DNA from: Candidatus Thiodiazotropha sp. (ex Myrtea sp. 'scaly one' KF741663)
GTDB taxonomy: Bacteria > Pseudomonadota > Gammaproteobacteria > Chromatiales > Chromatiaceae
Assembly: GCA_025655555.1 (NCBI GenBank)
Contig: JAHXIQ010000001.1
Location: 310,001-374,000 of the forward strand
Length of the DNA: 64,000 nt
Direction of reading: 5' to 3'
The translations under genes and the position numbers were made by a program. Under the pieces are notes generated by a model. It did no database searches. It worked only from the letters and a program-made list of their open reading frames with translations, and had not been told where the DNA came from. This document shows positions 63,503-64,000 of the stretch, one piece after another (the first letter of the stretch is position 1; each line of letters starts with the position of its first letter).

Positions 63503-64000
63503 TTAAAACGGGAGCCCGCCTCCCCCACCCGGCGGCATACCGCCACCTGGAAAATTCCCACCCATGCCGCGCATCATCTTCTTCATGCCGCCGCCTTTCA
63601 TTTTCTTCATCATCTTCTGCATCTGGGTGAATTGCTTGAGCAATTTATTCACATCCTGCACCTGGGTACCCGATCCGTTGGCAATGCGCCGCTTGCGGGA
63701 ACCCTTGATGACTGCGGGAAAGTCCCTCTCGTGGGGGGTCATGGAGTTGATGATGGCAATCAAGCGACCGATTTCCTTGTCGTTGACCTGATTTTTCACA
63801 TGATCCGGCAGGTTGCCCATACCCGGCAGCTTGTCCAGCAGACCACCGATGCCGCCCATATTAGCCATCTGTAGCATCTGCTCCTTGAAATCCTCCAGAT
63901 TGAAGCGCTTGCCTTTCTGTAGCTTTTTCGCCAGTTTGGCGGCCTTGTCCTGATCGACCTTGCGGGTGACTTCCTCAACCAGGCTGAGTACGTCACCCAT
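63503..64000 (-). CDS. ffh: Signal recognition particle protein Ffh, C-terminal part (runs off window)
   Basis: The last 165 residues of Ffh, covering the end of the G domain and the M domain, which binds 4.5S RNA and signal peptides. Diagnostic sequence: MGDVLSLVEEVTRKVDQ at the window edge (internal, not a start), KGKRFNLEDFKEQMLQM, KGSRKRRIANGSGTQVQDVNKLLKQF, and the Met/Lys-rich MQKMMKKMKGGGMKKMMRGM, followed by a Gly/Pro tail. The 5' half lies beyond the window. Confidence 0.98.
   Translation of the reverse strand: MGDVLSLVEEVTRKVDQDKAAKLAKKLQKGKRFNLEDFKEQMLQMANMGGIGGLLDKLPGMGNLPDHVKNQVNDKEIGRLIAIINSMTPHERDFPAVIKGSRKRRIANGSGTQVQDVNKLLKQFTQMQKMMKKMKGGGMKKMMRGMGGNFPGGGMPPGGGGGLPF

Overview
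The window reads as a chromosomal segment of a sulfur-oxidising, CO2-fixing gammaproteobacterium, probably Chromatiales- or Sedimenticola/Thiodiazotropha-like. The lineage is an inference. It rests on a non-carboxysomal form IA RuBisCO and a form II RuBisCO in one locus, each with its own CbbQ/CbbO activase pair, a phosphoribulokinase, two NhaD sodium/proton antiporters, and gammaproteobacterial housekeeping gene orders. No tRNA, rRNA, CRISPR array, prophage or intact transposase gene was seen.

Layout. 1-7 kb: a truncated outer-membrane barrel gene, then the cell-envelope cluster rsmI / lpoA-yraN-diaA-dolP, a GlcD-type FAD oxidase and a small exported protein. 7-15 kb: tandem nhaD paralogues, prkB, a TDT/SLAC1-type transporter, and dxs-gloB on the minus strand. 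15-28 kb: the carbon-fixation island, with cbbR divergent from cbbL-cbbS-cbbQ1-cbbO1, two unrecognised antisense genes, then cbbM-cbbQ2-cbbO2. 28-35.5 kb: DAHP synthase, a FimX-like degenerate c-di-GMP protein, a coiled-coil membrane protein, a DUF302 protein, an orphan ParA and two Arg/Pro/Tyr-rich exported proteins. 35.6-42 kb: an RND pump with a long extra tail, its adaptor, and an SCP2-like protein. 42-51.6 kb: a dynamin-like GTPase, an HDOD/GGDEF pair, a Nudix (NrtR-like) gene with nadA, a second coiled-coil membrane protein, a fatty-acid hydroxylase family protein and several poorly known proteins. 51.6-61.2 kb: a potassium channel whose two RCK parts are on separate genes, an ankyrin lipoprotein, a MITE-like element, sbcB, and an HDAC-family deacetylase divergent from a Pat-type acetyltransferase. 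61.3-64 kb: the canonical ffh-rpsP-rimM-trmD-rplS ribosome/SRP cluster.

How the genes work together. PrkB makes ribulose bisphosphate. CbbLS (form IAq) and CbbM (form II) carboxylate it under different CO2/O2 regimes, and the two MoxR-AAA+/VWA complexes (CbbQ1O1, CbbQ2O2) probably reactivate their cognate enzyme. One CbbR is present, and inverted repeats lie upstream of cbbL, cbbM and cbbQ2. The most distinctive items are the pair of unknown genes embedded between the two RuBisCO modules, a MITE end lying in the spacer between those two genes, the RND pump tail, the split channel and the Pat/HDAC pair.
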